From: JANQRV01 sp964533785
Lineage (GTDB): Bacteria; Bacteroidota; Bacteroidia; Chitinophagales; Saprospiraceae
Assembly: GCA_964533785.1 (NCBI GenBank)
Contig: CAZHNG010000008.1
Location: 1-44,550, forward strand
Direction of reading: 5' to 3'
Length of the DNA stretch: 44,550 nt
Position numbers and translations under genes: made by a program
Shown: one piece after another, positions 1 through 7,814 of the stretch
Layout of the letters: every line of letters starts with the position of its first letter
Position numbering within the stretch: the stretch's first letter is position 1
Notes under the pieces: model-generated
Database searches by the model: none
Told to the model about the DNA's origin: nothing
The model's input: the letters and a program-made list of their open reading frames with translations, nothing else

Positions 1-53
1 CTAGACGCTAGACGCTAGACGCTAGACGCTAGACGCTAGACGCTAGACGCTAG
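1..53. repeat. CTAGACG heptamer tandem repeat
   Basis: Seven perfect head-to-tail copies of CTAGACG are followed by a partial CTAGA, ending 5 bases before the ribB stop codon. The array touches the window edge, so its true length is unknown. The same unit reappears inside the inverted repeat at 33405-33548, so this is one member of a dispersed intergenic repeat family. Confidence 0.95.
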
Positions 54-58
54 AGCAA

Positions 59-1222
59 TTATCCCAAAGGAACGTGTTCGATAATTTTTAGCCCATAACC
101 ATCAATAGCGATTCTTCGTTTAGGGTTATTGGTTATGAGGCGGATTTTGGAAACGTTTAGATCTCTCAGAATTTGCGCGCCAACACCAAAATCTCGTTGA
201 ATAGCTTCTTTCGTAGGTTTTTCAAGCACATCGGTTATTTGGTCTTCCTGGCTGGTTTTACCGATTTTTCGTAGTTTATCCAACAAAGCATTGTTCTTTT
301 CTTCGTGTTGCATAAGAAGAAAAAGCCCTTTTTTTTCTTTGGAGATCATTTCAATGGCTTGTTGGATTCGGAGTCCGAAATTATCGAAAAGCGTCCCCAG
401 CAGATCCCCGGTATGACTGGAAGAATGCACCCTTACCAGTACAGGCTCGTCAACCTCCCAATCGCCCTTTTTAATCGCCAGATGTATATCATCCGAAGTT
501 AGTTGGCGGTATGCGATGACTTCAAATGGTCCGTATTGGGTGACCAGGTTGACCGATAATTCTCTTTCAATGATCCTTTCGTGGCGCATGCGGTAGGCCA
601 CCAGGTCGGCAATGGAAATGACCTTCAAGTCATGGCGTTCTGCGATTTTTATCAATTCAGGCAATCTTGCCATGCTGCCATCTTCTTTGAGGATTTCCAC
701 TAAAACGCCGGCAGGATAAAACCCCGCTAATCTGGCCAGGTCTATAGTAGCTTCCGTATGGCCTGTTCTTCGGAGAACACCACCAGATTTAGCACGTAGT
801 GGAAAAATATGTCCGGGCCGGGCAAAATCCTCCGGTTTTGTTTTGGGGTCGGTCAAAGCTTTAATACCTGTGGCCCGGTCATAAGCAGAAATGCCGGTTG
901 TGCATCCTTGCCCAATCAGGTCTATTGAAACCGTGAAAGCTGTTTCATGGAGTGCCGTATTAGATGCCACCATTAGGTTGAGCTTCAATTCATCGGCTCT
1001 TTCTTCGTCGATGGGAGCACAGATCAGTCCGCGGCCGTATTTAGCCATGAAATTGATAATCTCGGGCGTAATACATTCCGCCGCGCAAATAAAGTCCCCT
1101 TCGTTTTCGCGGTCTTCGTCGTCTACTACAATAATGACTTTGCCGGCCCGGATATCCTCCAGCGCTTCATCGATCGTGTTGAGTTTATATTCCTGTATGA
1201 CGTTTTGTTGGTTGCCAAACAT
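59..1222 (-). CDS. ribB: 3,4-dihydroxy-2-butanone 4-phosphate synthase with degenerate GTP cyclohydrolase II domain
   Basis: The N-terminal half (about residues 14-212) is a complete RibB domain, which makes the four-carbon riboflavin precursor from ribulose 5-phosphate. It has DDEDRENEGD at 34-43, RPGHIFPLRA at 135-144 and GHTEA at 154-158. The C-terminal half (about 220-387) has the fold of GTP cyclohydrolase II (RibA) and keeps RLITNNP near 361, but the three zinc-binding cysteines are replaced: the usual HSECLTGD reads HSSSHTGD at 266-273 and RCDCG reads FDNFG at 279-283. The QEGRGIGL catalytic stretch is also gone. I infer RibB activity only, the RibBX-like arrangement, with RibA encoded elsewhere. 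The ATG at 1222 is the only usable start, giving a 38-base overlap with the upstream glycosyltransferase gene. Cytoplasmic. Confidence 0.93.
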   Translation of the reverse strand: MFGNQQNVIQEYKLNTIDEALEDIRAGKVIIVVDDEDRENEGDFICAAECITPEIINFMAKYGRGLICAPIDEERADELKLNLMVASNTALHETAFTVSIDLIGQGCTTGISAYDRATGIKALTDPKTKPEDFARPGHIFPLRAKSGGVLRRTGHTEATIDLARLAGFYPAGVLVEILKEDGSMARLPELIKIAERHDLKVISIADLVAYRMRHERIIERELSVNLVTQYGPFEVIAYRQLTSDDIHLAIKKGDWEVDEPVLVRVHSSSHTGDLLGTLFDNFGLRIQQAIEMISKEKKGLFLLMQHEEKNNALLDKLRKIGKTSQEDQITDVLEKPTKEAIQRDFGVGAQILRDLNVSKIRLITNNPKRRIAIDGYGLKIIEHVPLG

Positions 1223-2408
1223 TACTTTTAATTCCTTTTAAAAATTTAAAAAAACCGAATAAAAGTGCAGCATTCATTAATATAAAATACCGTACGTTTC
1301 TTAGTGGTAACACGTTTATTCCAATTAGTGTTAAAAAATAATCGAGAATTGGAAGAAAAAAAAGAAGAAATGAGATCAGCAAAAAGGTGACTATAAAAAA
1401 TGAAAAGCCCTGATATGCAAGATATAAAGCACACAAAATCAGTACAATAATTAAGAATGGCCCGAGCCATCTGATGATCTTGTGGGAAAAAAATGCAAAG
1501 TTAAGCGGTAGAGTAGGGGGCCACCATAAATGACGAAAAAACAACATATTCTGAAAATTACCCGCAGAAATTCGCTTTTTCCTTCGGAATTCTTCGCTTA
1601 ATTCGTGTGAAACGGGCTCATAACAAACTGCATCCAGGTCATTCATTGCCCATAACCCCTTTTCGAGTATTTTCATGGTAACGAAAAAATCATCAACCAG
1701 AAAATTGGCGGGGATCTTTGCAAAAGCAGTGGATCGGATAGCATAACAGCCTCCGAAAGGGCCGATCATGGTCTTCCATACGATGCTTTCCAGGTGTTTT
1801 ATTGTTACTTCCCGTGAAATATATTGGTATTCAGCCTGTGAAATGCCTTCTTTTTGCATGCCGGTATGTTGCATATTGGTATCAACCAGCCCGACCCTCT
1901 CGTCTTTGAAATGTTTAACCAGATGGAATATGGTCTGGGGCTTTAACATAACACTTGCGTCTGTCAGTAATAAAATGTGATCGTTTAACTTTCCTCTTTC
2001 CCTTATCGCTGTTTCTACCAGTTCATTGACGACTTCGGGTTTCCCTCTTCTGGTAGTAAAAGGGAAAAAACGAATAGTGGGATTTTCGCGGGTTTGTTGT
2101 TCAAGGATGTCATTGGTTTTGTCGGTCGAAGCATCAGATCCGACGAAAAACTGTATTTTATCAAGCGGATAATTAGTATTGATCAGGCTTTTCATTTTTT
2201 CTTCGATCACTACGGCTTCGTTAAATACTGACATGATTACGGAAACAATGGGCAGGTCGTCGTTTTTACGATATTTAAGATTATCGATCGTTCTGGTTTT
2301 AGAAAGCTGTTTTAGAATCATTGGATAGAAAAGGTAACTGTGCATTATGGCCAAAACGCACATCCAAAAGAGAAGGAAAAACAGGCCGTTAACGGATACA
2401 ATGCTCAT
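1185..2408 (-). CDS. Membrane-bound family 2 glycosyltransferase
   Basis: This is a 407-residue processive-type GT2 that probably extends or modifies a surface polysaccharide at the inner membrane. An N-terminal membrane segment (about 5-27) precedes a GT-A catalytic domain (about 53-290). Visible motifs are the nucleotide-sugar Asp in GSDAS (D92), the metal-binding TDAS (D150), VDDF (D239-D240) and a RRKKRISAGNFQ segment at 275-286, in the position of the acceptor-binding Q/R motif. Three or four hydrophobic segments fill 310-395. Its start overlaps the end of the GT4 gene by 20 bases and its end overlaps ribB, so the genes are translationally coupled. The sugar and acceptor cannot be told from sequence. 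Confidence 0.9.
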   Translation of the reverse strand: MSIVSVNGLFFLLFWMCVLAIMHSYLFYPMILKQLSKTRTIDNLKYRKNDDLPIVSVIMSVFNEAVVIEEKMKSLINTNYPLDKIQFFVGSDASTDKTNDILEQQTRENPTIRFFPFTTRRGKPEVVNELVETAIRERGKLNDHILLLTDASVMLKPQTIFHLVKHFKDERVGLVDTNMQHTGMQKEGISQAEYQYISREVTIKHLESIVWKTMIGPFGGCYAIRSTAFAKIPANFLVDDFFVTMKILEKGLWAMNDLDAVCYEPVSHELSEEFRRKKRISAGNFQNMLFFRHLWWPPTLPLNFAFFSHKIIRWLGPFLIIVLILCALYLAYQGFSFFIVTFLLISFLLFFLPILDYFLTLIGINVLPLRNVRYFILMNAALLFGFFKFLKGIKSNVWQPTKRHTGI

Positions 2409-3582
2409 ACGTTTGTAGTAATGCTGCTGCTATTTGGCTGCTGTTGTATTTTTTTTCTACAAGAACTCTGGCGCGGCGACCTATGATAGGTAATTCTTCA
2501 GGATTTTCATAACAGTAGGCTATCCAATATTTAAATTCTTCTGCGGTGTCGGCAATGATGACTTCTTGTAAATGAGTTGCTTCAATGCCTTCCAGGCCGA
2601 TTGAAGTGGTCAGAACCACTTTTTCCAGGGCCATTCCTTCCAGTATTTTTGCTCGCATTCCGCTTCCGGAAAGGATGGGAACGATCATCAGGCTGTGTTG
2701 GTTCACAAAAGCTTTTGCGTCGGGAACTTCCCCGTGAACAATGACGTTCTCCCTTTTCAATCGCAGCAACCAGGAAGGGCAGTTCCTTCCGGCGATATGA
2801 AGGAGGATATCCTGGTGGACATTGCACCAGACGTGATTTAAAAACCATTTTAAGCCTTCTAAATTAGGCATCCAGTCCATTGAACCAATAAATGCCACAG
2901 AAAGATCAGAACGATAAGACCGCTCGTCGGGATGGTATTGGTTGCAATCCACTCCAATGGGTACCGTCTCGCCAGTTTTCCGGAACCCCCTTTGCTGAAA
3001 AAAAATCAGATCCCTTTTCGTAATTGCCAGCAAAATATCGTACTGATCGAGTTGGTCGTCCTCAAAGCGGGATAACTTATTGGTGAGGTAATTAAGGTAA
3101 ATCTTTTTTAAGGGGTTGGTCGTATTCTTGGCAATTCTTTGCCATATTTCCTGTTCTACATTATGTGAACGCATTGCAATCTTGGCTTTACTGTATTTCC
3201 GGATAATGGGGATATAGCAAGCTAAATACAACGTTTCTAACTGAACGATATCGTAATCATTGGTTTGTAATAGCGCCGCCAGCCGGTTACTGTATTGAAC
3301 GGATTCAAATCGTTCAATGTGATAGGATTTGGATGAAAACAAATTGAAGAAAGCAGCACTTACTTTGATGCGGTTATCTATTTTTACCTGGATAATGTCA
3401 TGGAATTGTTTTAAACCAGCGGCTGAGCTGGGAGCATCAAAGTAATGCTTGGTTGTATTCATGGCCAACAAGGTTAGTTCTGCTCCTTGTATAGCTAAGG
3501 CTTTACTCAGTGTATTGATGGCCAATGTTTCCCCGTCTTTTACCGGGTAAGGAAATTTCTTAGTCAATACTAGTATCTTCAT
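2389..3582 (-). CDS. Family 4 glycosyltransferase (GT-B fold)
   Basis: This is a 397-residue soluble or peripheral retaining glycosyltransferase. The N-terminal Rossmann half starts with a glycine-containing loop (KFPYPVKDGE, 9-18) and contains SHNVE at 139-143, a signature of this GT4 group. The C-terminal half binds the nucleotide sugar, with GVDCNQYHP near 210, FIGSMDWMPN near 231 and the donor-binding stretch SGSGMRAKILEGMA at 305-318, including the conserved Glu at 316. The arrangement resembles the PEP-CTERM/exopolysaccharide sugar transferases related to EpsH1. Overlaps of 23 bases with the cupin gene and 20 with the GT2 gene show operon organisation. I infer exopolysaccharide or glycan synthesis together with the GT2. 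Confidence 0.9.
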   Translation of the reverse strand: MKILVLTKKFPYPVKDGETLAINTLSKALAIQGAELTLLAMNTTKHYFDAPSSAAGLKQFHDIIQVKIDNRIKVSAAFFNLFSSKSYHIERFESVQYSNRLAALLQTNDYDIVQLETLYLACYIPIIRKYSKAKIAMRSHNVEQEIWQRIAKNTTNPLKKIYLNYLTNKLSRFEDDQLDQYDILLAITKRDLIFFQQRGFRKTGETVPIGVDCNQYHPDERSYRSDLSVAFIGSMDWMPNLEGLKWFLNHVWCNVHQDILLHIAGRNCPSWLLRLKRENVIVHGEVPDAKAFVNQHSLMIVPILSGSGMRAKILEGMALEKVVLTTSIGLEGIEATHLQEVIIADTAEEFKYWIAYCYENPEELPIIGRRARVLVEKKYNSSQIAAALLQTYEHCIR

Positions 3583-3943
3583 TCAATATAACTTCATCCT
3601 CCTTACTCCAGGGTGGAGATACTATACAATAAAAACGAAGCGTGCTGGCTCCTGTATTACGGACATACTGCTTTTCTCCTGCTTCGATCAATACCATTGT
3701 TCCTGGAAATAGATCTATTTCTAAACTGTTTACGTAGGCTATGCCGGTACCTTCCAAAACCAGGTAAAGCTCCGAACTTTCCTTCAACAGGTGTGGGGTG
3801 GAAGCCTGGCCCGGAGCAAGACTGGCCAATGCCAGACTGTAGGAGGAATGAACTGGGTCGTTTTTAGGATGTAAAACCTCCTTTAACAGCGTATCATCCC
3901 CTGCGATAAATGACGCAACTTCTTCGACATTTTTGGTAAACAT
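3560..3943 (-). CDS. Small cupin-domain protein
   Basis: This is a 127-residue single-domain cupin. Motif 1 is seen as the TPHLLKESSELYLVLEG stretch (about 54-70), which keeps His and Glu but has Leu where many cupins have the second His. Motif 2 has a Gln (GEKQYVRNTG) where the last metal His usually lies. That pattern, followed by a conserved PPW..EDE tail, matches the cupin subgroup in which Gln is normal at this site, so it is not clearly a dead protein. The substrate is unknown. It overlaps the GT4 gene by 23 bases and lies 74 bases after the M1 peptidase gene. A sugar-modifying or sugar-sensing role is possible but unproven. Confidence 0.85.
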   Translation of the reverse strand: MFTKNVEEVASFIAGDDTLLKEVLHPKNDPVHSSYSLALASLAPGQASTPHLLKESSELYLVLEGTGIAYVNSLEIDLFPGTMVLIEAGEKQYVRNTGASTLRFYCIVSPPWSKEDEVILNEDTSID

Positions 3944-4017
3944 TACCTTTTGTTTTTTGTATGGCGATAAATAAGGGAAGAAAAACCGACCCCATATACT
4001 CTCCTTTTACCTTTCCC

Positions 4018-5874
4018 TTACTCCTTGGTAAATTGGTTGTTGGACCTGTTTACGTCCGCCATTCCTTCGTTTGGATCGATTTGTACCATTTTTATGTCAG
4101 AAAAGGATGCCGGAAGTATTAGTTCATAAGTCGGATTAGTCCAGGGCCAATCTTTTGCCACGGTAAACTTCGCATCGGTACTGCCTGCGGGTTTATGGCC
4201 GCGCATGATTCGCAAAGGGATGGTAACCAGCTCTTTGGAATCGTTAGCATAAGTGATCATGACATCAACCGGCATGGGCATTATCCCAATTTTTTCGAGC
4301 GTGATAATGGTACCGTTACCATCGGCTTCTACCGACCTGATGCCGTAATCAATAGTGTGGGTAGTGTTGATAAAATATTCCCGGTACCAATCTAATTCCA
4401 GTCCTGATTCCTTTTCAAAAACGCGGATAACGTCGTTAGCATTAGGATGTTTGAACTTCCAGGTCTCAAAATAATTCAATAACCCGTTCTTGAACGTTTC
4501 TTCTCCCAGGATGTATTTCATTTGATTGAGGAATATCGATCCTTTAGTGTAAGAACCGACACCGTAAGCCGAATTTCTCATGAAATGATCAGCGTGTGTA
4601 CTTAAAGGTTCTTCCAATCCTGCTTTCGCAAAATTTGCATAACCGCCGTAGGAGCCCCGGTGGGGATTATCTGTCGGATTGCCGGGAATAAGCCCTTCCT
4701 TGCGCAGATAGTTCATCACTTCGCTGGAGGCATAAGAAGTGAAGCCTTCATCCATCCAGGCGTAAAGACTTTCGTTGGTGCCTAAAACCATCTGGTACCA
4801 ACTATGCATTAATTCATGAACGGAAACGCCAACCAGGCTAACCAATGAACGTTCTCCCGTTATTAAGGTGGCCATCGGATATTCCATACCTCCGTCCCCT
4901 GCCTGGATAAAGGAGTATTGTTTATATGGATACTGGCCGTAATTTTCGTTGATGAAATCAAAAGCTCTATCCATTATTTCCGGAAGGTTTGCCCAGTTCT
5001 CTTCGGTTCGTTCGTTTTTTTGGTAGAAGAAATGCAATACCGTTCCGTCTTTTCTTTCGAAGGTATCGTGTGTATAATCGGGATCAGCTCCCCAGACAAA
5101 GTCGTGAACATTAGGGGCAAAGAAATGCCAGGTTAGTTTGTCGGATTGGGTGGCTGCGTCTGAGCCGGGTTCATCGTAGCCGTGACCAATTTGTTCGGGG
5201 TTTTGTAAATAGCCGGATCCGCCAATCACGTAATCCGCATCAATGGAGATCTTAACGTCAAAATCTCCCCAAATACCGTAAAATTCTCGGCCGATATACG
5301 GATTTGCGTGCCAGCCCTGGTAGTCGTATTCTGCCATTTTAGGATACCATTGAGCCATAGAATAGGCGATCCCTTCGGCATTATCACGGCCGGAACGGCG
5401 GATTTGTAAGGGAACCTGCGATTCGAACTCCATATCAAAGATGGCACTGCTATGGGGGGCGATCGGAGTATTGAGCTGAACTTCGAGGATGGTGCCCACT
5501 ACTTCGTATTCTACTGGTTCACCATTGTGGGTAAGTGAACTGATTTTATGATAACCGATCTCCTTTTCGTTGAGGGAAGCAATGCGGCTGCCCACCCGGC
5601 CATCCGGATCAGTGATGGTTCTTGAACGCACATCCATCATACTTCCGGGTTGAAAGGCATTGAAATATAGATGGTAAAAGACTTTATCCAATTGGTCGGG
5701 GGAATTATTGAAATAAATTAATCGTTGCTTACCGTTGAAACGATGAGTTGTCACGTCGAAATCAATCTCCATTTCATAGACGGCCCGTTGTTGCCAGCGA
5801 TCCGGTTGAGCAATACTGGACTGTACTAAAAAGCAGGCAACTGCCGTCAATAGTGTTATTTTTAGACCTTTCAT
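4018..5874 (-). CDS. Secreted M1 family zinc metallopeptidase
   Basis: This is a 618-residue gluzincin aminopeptidase-like protein. A signal peptide ends near the SSIAQ site (about residue 23), so it acts in the periplasm or outside the cell. The exopeptidase motif is GGMEYP (328-333), in place of the usual GAMEN. The zinc site is complete: HELMH at 353-357 and the third ligand Glu 376 in DEGFTSYA, exactly 18 residues later. The ATG at 5874 is preferred over the in-frame TTG one codon upstream. No Por-type secretion C-terminal domain is evident. It is the first gene of the minus-strand run toward ribB and is divergent from the DUF6580 gene. Confidence 0.93.
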   Translation of the reverse strand: MKGLKITLLTAVACFLVQSSIAQPDRWQQRAVYEMEIDFDVTTHRFNGKQRLIYFNNSPDQLDKVFYHLYFNAFQPGSMMDVRSRTITDPDGRVGSRIASLNEKEIGYHKISSLTHNGEPVEYEVVGTILEVQLNTPIAPHSSAIFDMEFESQVPLQIRRSGRDNAEGIAYSMAQWYPKMAEYDYQGWHANPYIGREFYGIWGDFDVKISIDADYVIGGSGYLQNPEQIGHGYDEPGSDAATQSDKLTWHFFAPNVHDFVWGADPDYTHDTFERKDGTVLHFFYQKNERTEENWANLPEIMDRAFDFINENYGQYPYKQYSFIQAGDGGMEYPMATLITGERSLVSLVGVSVHELMHSWYQMVLGTNESLYAWMDEGFTSYASSEVMNYLRKEGLIPGNPTDNPHRGSYGGYANFAKAGLEEPLSTHADHFMRNSAYGVGSYTKGSIFLNQMKYILGEETFKNGLLNYFETWKFKHPNANDVIRVFEKESGLELDWYREYFINTTHTIDYGIRSVEADGNGTIITLEKIGIMPMPVDVMITYANDSKELVTIPLRIMRGHKPAGSTDAKFTVAKDWPWTNPTYELILPASFSDIKMVQIDPNEGMADVNRSNNQFTKE

Positions 5875-5945
5875 CAAGATATTTTTTACAGCTTCGAATA
5901 ATGAAACATAAAACTAGTGAAATTAAATATATCCCGAAAATCCTT

Positions 5946-5953
5946 TAGTTTTG
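5946..5953 (+). promoter_or_regulatory. Bacteroidota -7 promoter box TAGTTTTG
   Basis: The sequence TAGTTTTG fits the TAnnTTTG consensus and is followed by CA, a common extension. It lies 22 bases upstream of the ATG of the DUF6580 gene, leaving a short leader. No clear -33 TTTG was found. Confidence 0.6.
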
Positions 5954-5975
5954 CAAAAAGAACAAAAGAAAAAAC

Positions 5976-6554
5976 ATGGCGAAAAAAGTTAAATTAAATT
6001 TTTGGTTAATTACGGCAATCGTTGTTTTTGCTGCTTTTAGTAGAATTTTATTGGTGGGATTGCACAATGTATCTCCCATTACCGCTATTGCTTTATTTGG
6101 CGGGGCATATTTTATCCGTAAGAAGTACGCTTTTCTCATTCCACTGCTGGCAATGTGGGTGACGGATCTCATTCTGAATAACACAATTTACGCATCATTT
6201 TTCGAAGGTTTTGCATGGATGGGAAGTATCTGGGTGTACGGTAGTTTTTTGATGATCGTAGTGCTGGGAATGGTTTTTTTGAAGAAGATCGGCCCCTTAC
6301 CGTTGCTTTTGACCGGGCTTGGTGCTTCCGTACTATTTTTTGTGGTTACAAATTTTGGTTCGTGGTTGGGCACAGCTATGTATCCGAAGACTTTTACTGG
6401 TTTAATAGCTTGTTACTCGGCAGGGTTACCTTTCTTTAGAGCTACGCTGGCCGGTGATTTGATTTGTATTGCTGTACTCTTTGGAGGGTATGAATTTGTC
6501 AAATACCAGTTTCCGCAGGTGCTTCGTCTTGAAGTGGAAAAAGCCGGAAAGTAG
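5976..6554 (+). CDS. DUF6580 family integral membrane protein
   Basis: This 192-residue protein has about five or six membrane segments. It begins SRILLVGLHNVSPITAIALF (22-41), followed by GGAYF and a WVTDLILNN stretch, which are the hallmarks of the DUF6580 family. That family resembles the substrate-binding (S) subunits of ECF-type vitamin transporters, but the substrate is not known and no ECF ATPase or T component is next to it. It stands alone, divergent from the M1 peptidase, and is closed by a strong shared terminator. Family assignment is fairly sure; transport function is inference. Confidence 0.8.
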   Translation: MAKKVKLNFWLITAIVVFAAFSRILLVGLHNVSPITAIALFGGAYFIRKKYAFLIPLLAMWVTDLILNNTIYASFFEGFAWMGSIWVYGSFLMIVVLGMVFLKKIGPLPLLLTGLGASVLFFVVTNFGSWLGTAMYPKTFTGLIACYSAGLPFFRATLAGDLICIAVLFGGYEFVKYQFPQVLRLEVEKAGK

Positions 6555-6586
6555 TAGGATTAAGAAGAAAATAGAACCTTACAATT

Positions 6587-6628
6587 GAAAAGAGGCCGTC
6601 TCAAAAGTAAATGAGACGGCCTCTTTTC
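6587..6628. terminator. Bidirectional intrinsic terminator
   Basis: A perfect 17-bp inverted repeat (6587-6603 with 6612-6628, 8-base loop) has A tracts on one side and T tracts on the other. It sits between the convergent DUF6580 and thioredoxin-lipoprotein genes and can end transcription from both. Confidence 0.93.
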
Positions 6629-6638
6629 CTTTTGAAAA

Positions 6639-7688
6639 TTACAACACTTTCAATAGAGCCTGTTCAATTTGGTCTGCTCCTCTGAGGCCGATGGCAGCGA
6701 TCTTTCCATCTCTGTCGATAAGGAAGGTCTTTGGAATACCGCTAACTCCGTAAGTCTTGGCGGGTTCGGAATCCCAATATTGTAAATCACTAACGTGGTA
6801 CGGCCAGGCTAATTGATCCTGCTCAATGGCATTAGCCCAGCGATCTTTTGAACGATCCAGCGAGACGCTGAATATTGTAAAGCCTTTGCTTTTGTATTTA
6901 TGATAAACTTTGACTACGTTCGGATTTTCGTAGCGGCAGGGTCTACACCAACTGGCCCAAAAATCCAACAGAACGACATTACCTTTCAGATCACTCAGGC
7001 TGTATTCCTTTCCGGTAGGGTTGGGTAATTGTATATCTGGTGCTGGTTTACCCACCTGGATAGCCTGGGTAGCCATATACTGTTTATACTGCATTTCTTT
7101 CACCCGGATATATTGTTCATAGCCCTGTGTCAGTTCGCTTTGTGGTTGTGATCGAGAAAGGCGGTCAAAAGCTTTCTTTTGAATACCTATCAATTCGAGG
7201 TTGTTATCCAGTAACATGTAAGCGGTAAACGCCGCTAAAACTGGATTAGCAGTGGTGTCGACAAATTGGTCGATCGCTTTACTCGATAAAGATCTGTTCT
7301 GTAGTAAATTAGCTAAAGAGGCCGTAGAACTGGAGCCTTGGATGTCAAAATTATAGGTTTCTATATTGGAAAGATCCCCACTCAATTGGATGACATCTTC
7401 CGAGCCGTCTAAAACCAGGTTGATGCGCTTAGCACCAATTCTAAGATTATAAACTCCGGCTTCCAGGCCTTCCGGGAAATTAAACTCAAAATTTCCTGAA
7501 GCATCAATGTCTTTTTTGGCTAAAACATTACTTGCCTTCCCGATGATCACCTTATCCAAAAAGACTTGAAGGTTGGCAGAATTGGCAATCTCCCCTCTTA
7601 TCGTCGTGCCGTCAGGAACAGTTTCACAAGCCAGAAATAAGCAAGCTGTAACAAGTAACGCCAGCCCAACACGTATTTTTCCGATCAT
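6639..7688 (-). CDS. TlpA-like thiol-disulfide oxidoreductase lipoprotein
   Basis: This is a 349-residue lipoprotein whose signal peptide ends in a lipobox with Cys 21 (LFLAC). Residues about 28-115 form an N-terminal beta-rich domain of the DUF4369 type common in Bacteroidota. The C-terminal thioredoxin domain (about 212-348) carries WCRPC (Cys 248 and Cys 251) and the cis-proline motif GIPKTF (Pro 319). It should act in the periplasm, reducing or isomerising disulfides of exported proteins or cytochromes. It is monocistronic, with a candidate promoter box at 7730-7737 and a terminator at 6587-6628. The specific redox partner cannot be told. Confidence 0.92.
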   Translation of the reverse strand: MIGKIRVGLALLVTACLFLACETVPDGTTIRGEIANSANLQVFLDKVIIGKASNVLAKKDIDASGNFEFNFPEGLEAGVYNLRIGAKRINLVLDGSEDVIQLSGDLSNIETYNFDIQGSSSTASLANLLQNRSLSSKAIDQFVDTTANPVLAAFTAYMLLDNNLELIGIQKKAFDRLSRSQPQSELTQGYEQYIRVKEMQYKQYMATQAIQVGKPAPDIQLPNPTGKEYSLSDLKGNVVLLDFWASWCRPCRYENPNVVKVYHKYKSKGFTIFSVSLDRSKDRWANAIEQDQLAWPYHVSDLQYWDSEPAKTYGVSGIPKTFLIDRDGKIAAIGLRGADQIEQALLKVL

Positions 7689-7729
7689 AATTTTTCAGTT
7701 TATTATTGAATGAATACTATCAATGGTAG

Positions 7730-7737
7730 CAAAATTA
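7730..7737 (-). promoter_or_regulatory. -7 promoter box TAATTTTG
   Basis: On the minus strand TAATTTTG matches TAnnTTTG exactly and is followed by C. It lies about 42 bases upstream of the start of the thioredoxin lipoprotein gene. The -33 region is not convincing. Confidence 0.55.
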
Positions 7738-7814
7738 ACAAGAATTGGCAAAGTAAATTGAATCCTTTAACAGATCTTAACTTTCAACAGCTAAAAATGC
7801 AGGTTTATTAAGGT

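Noticed and set aside
1..53. CRISPR array
   Set aside because: The units are contiguous heptamers without spacers and there are no cas genes.
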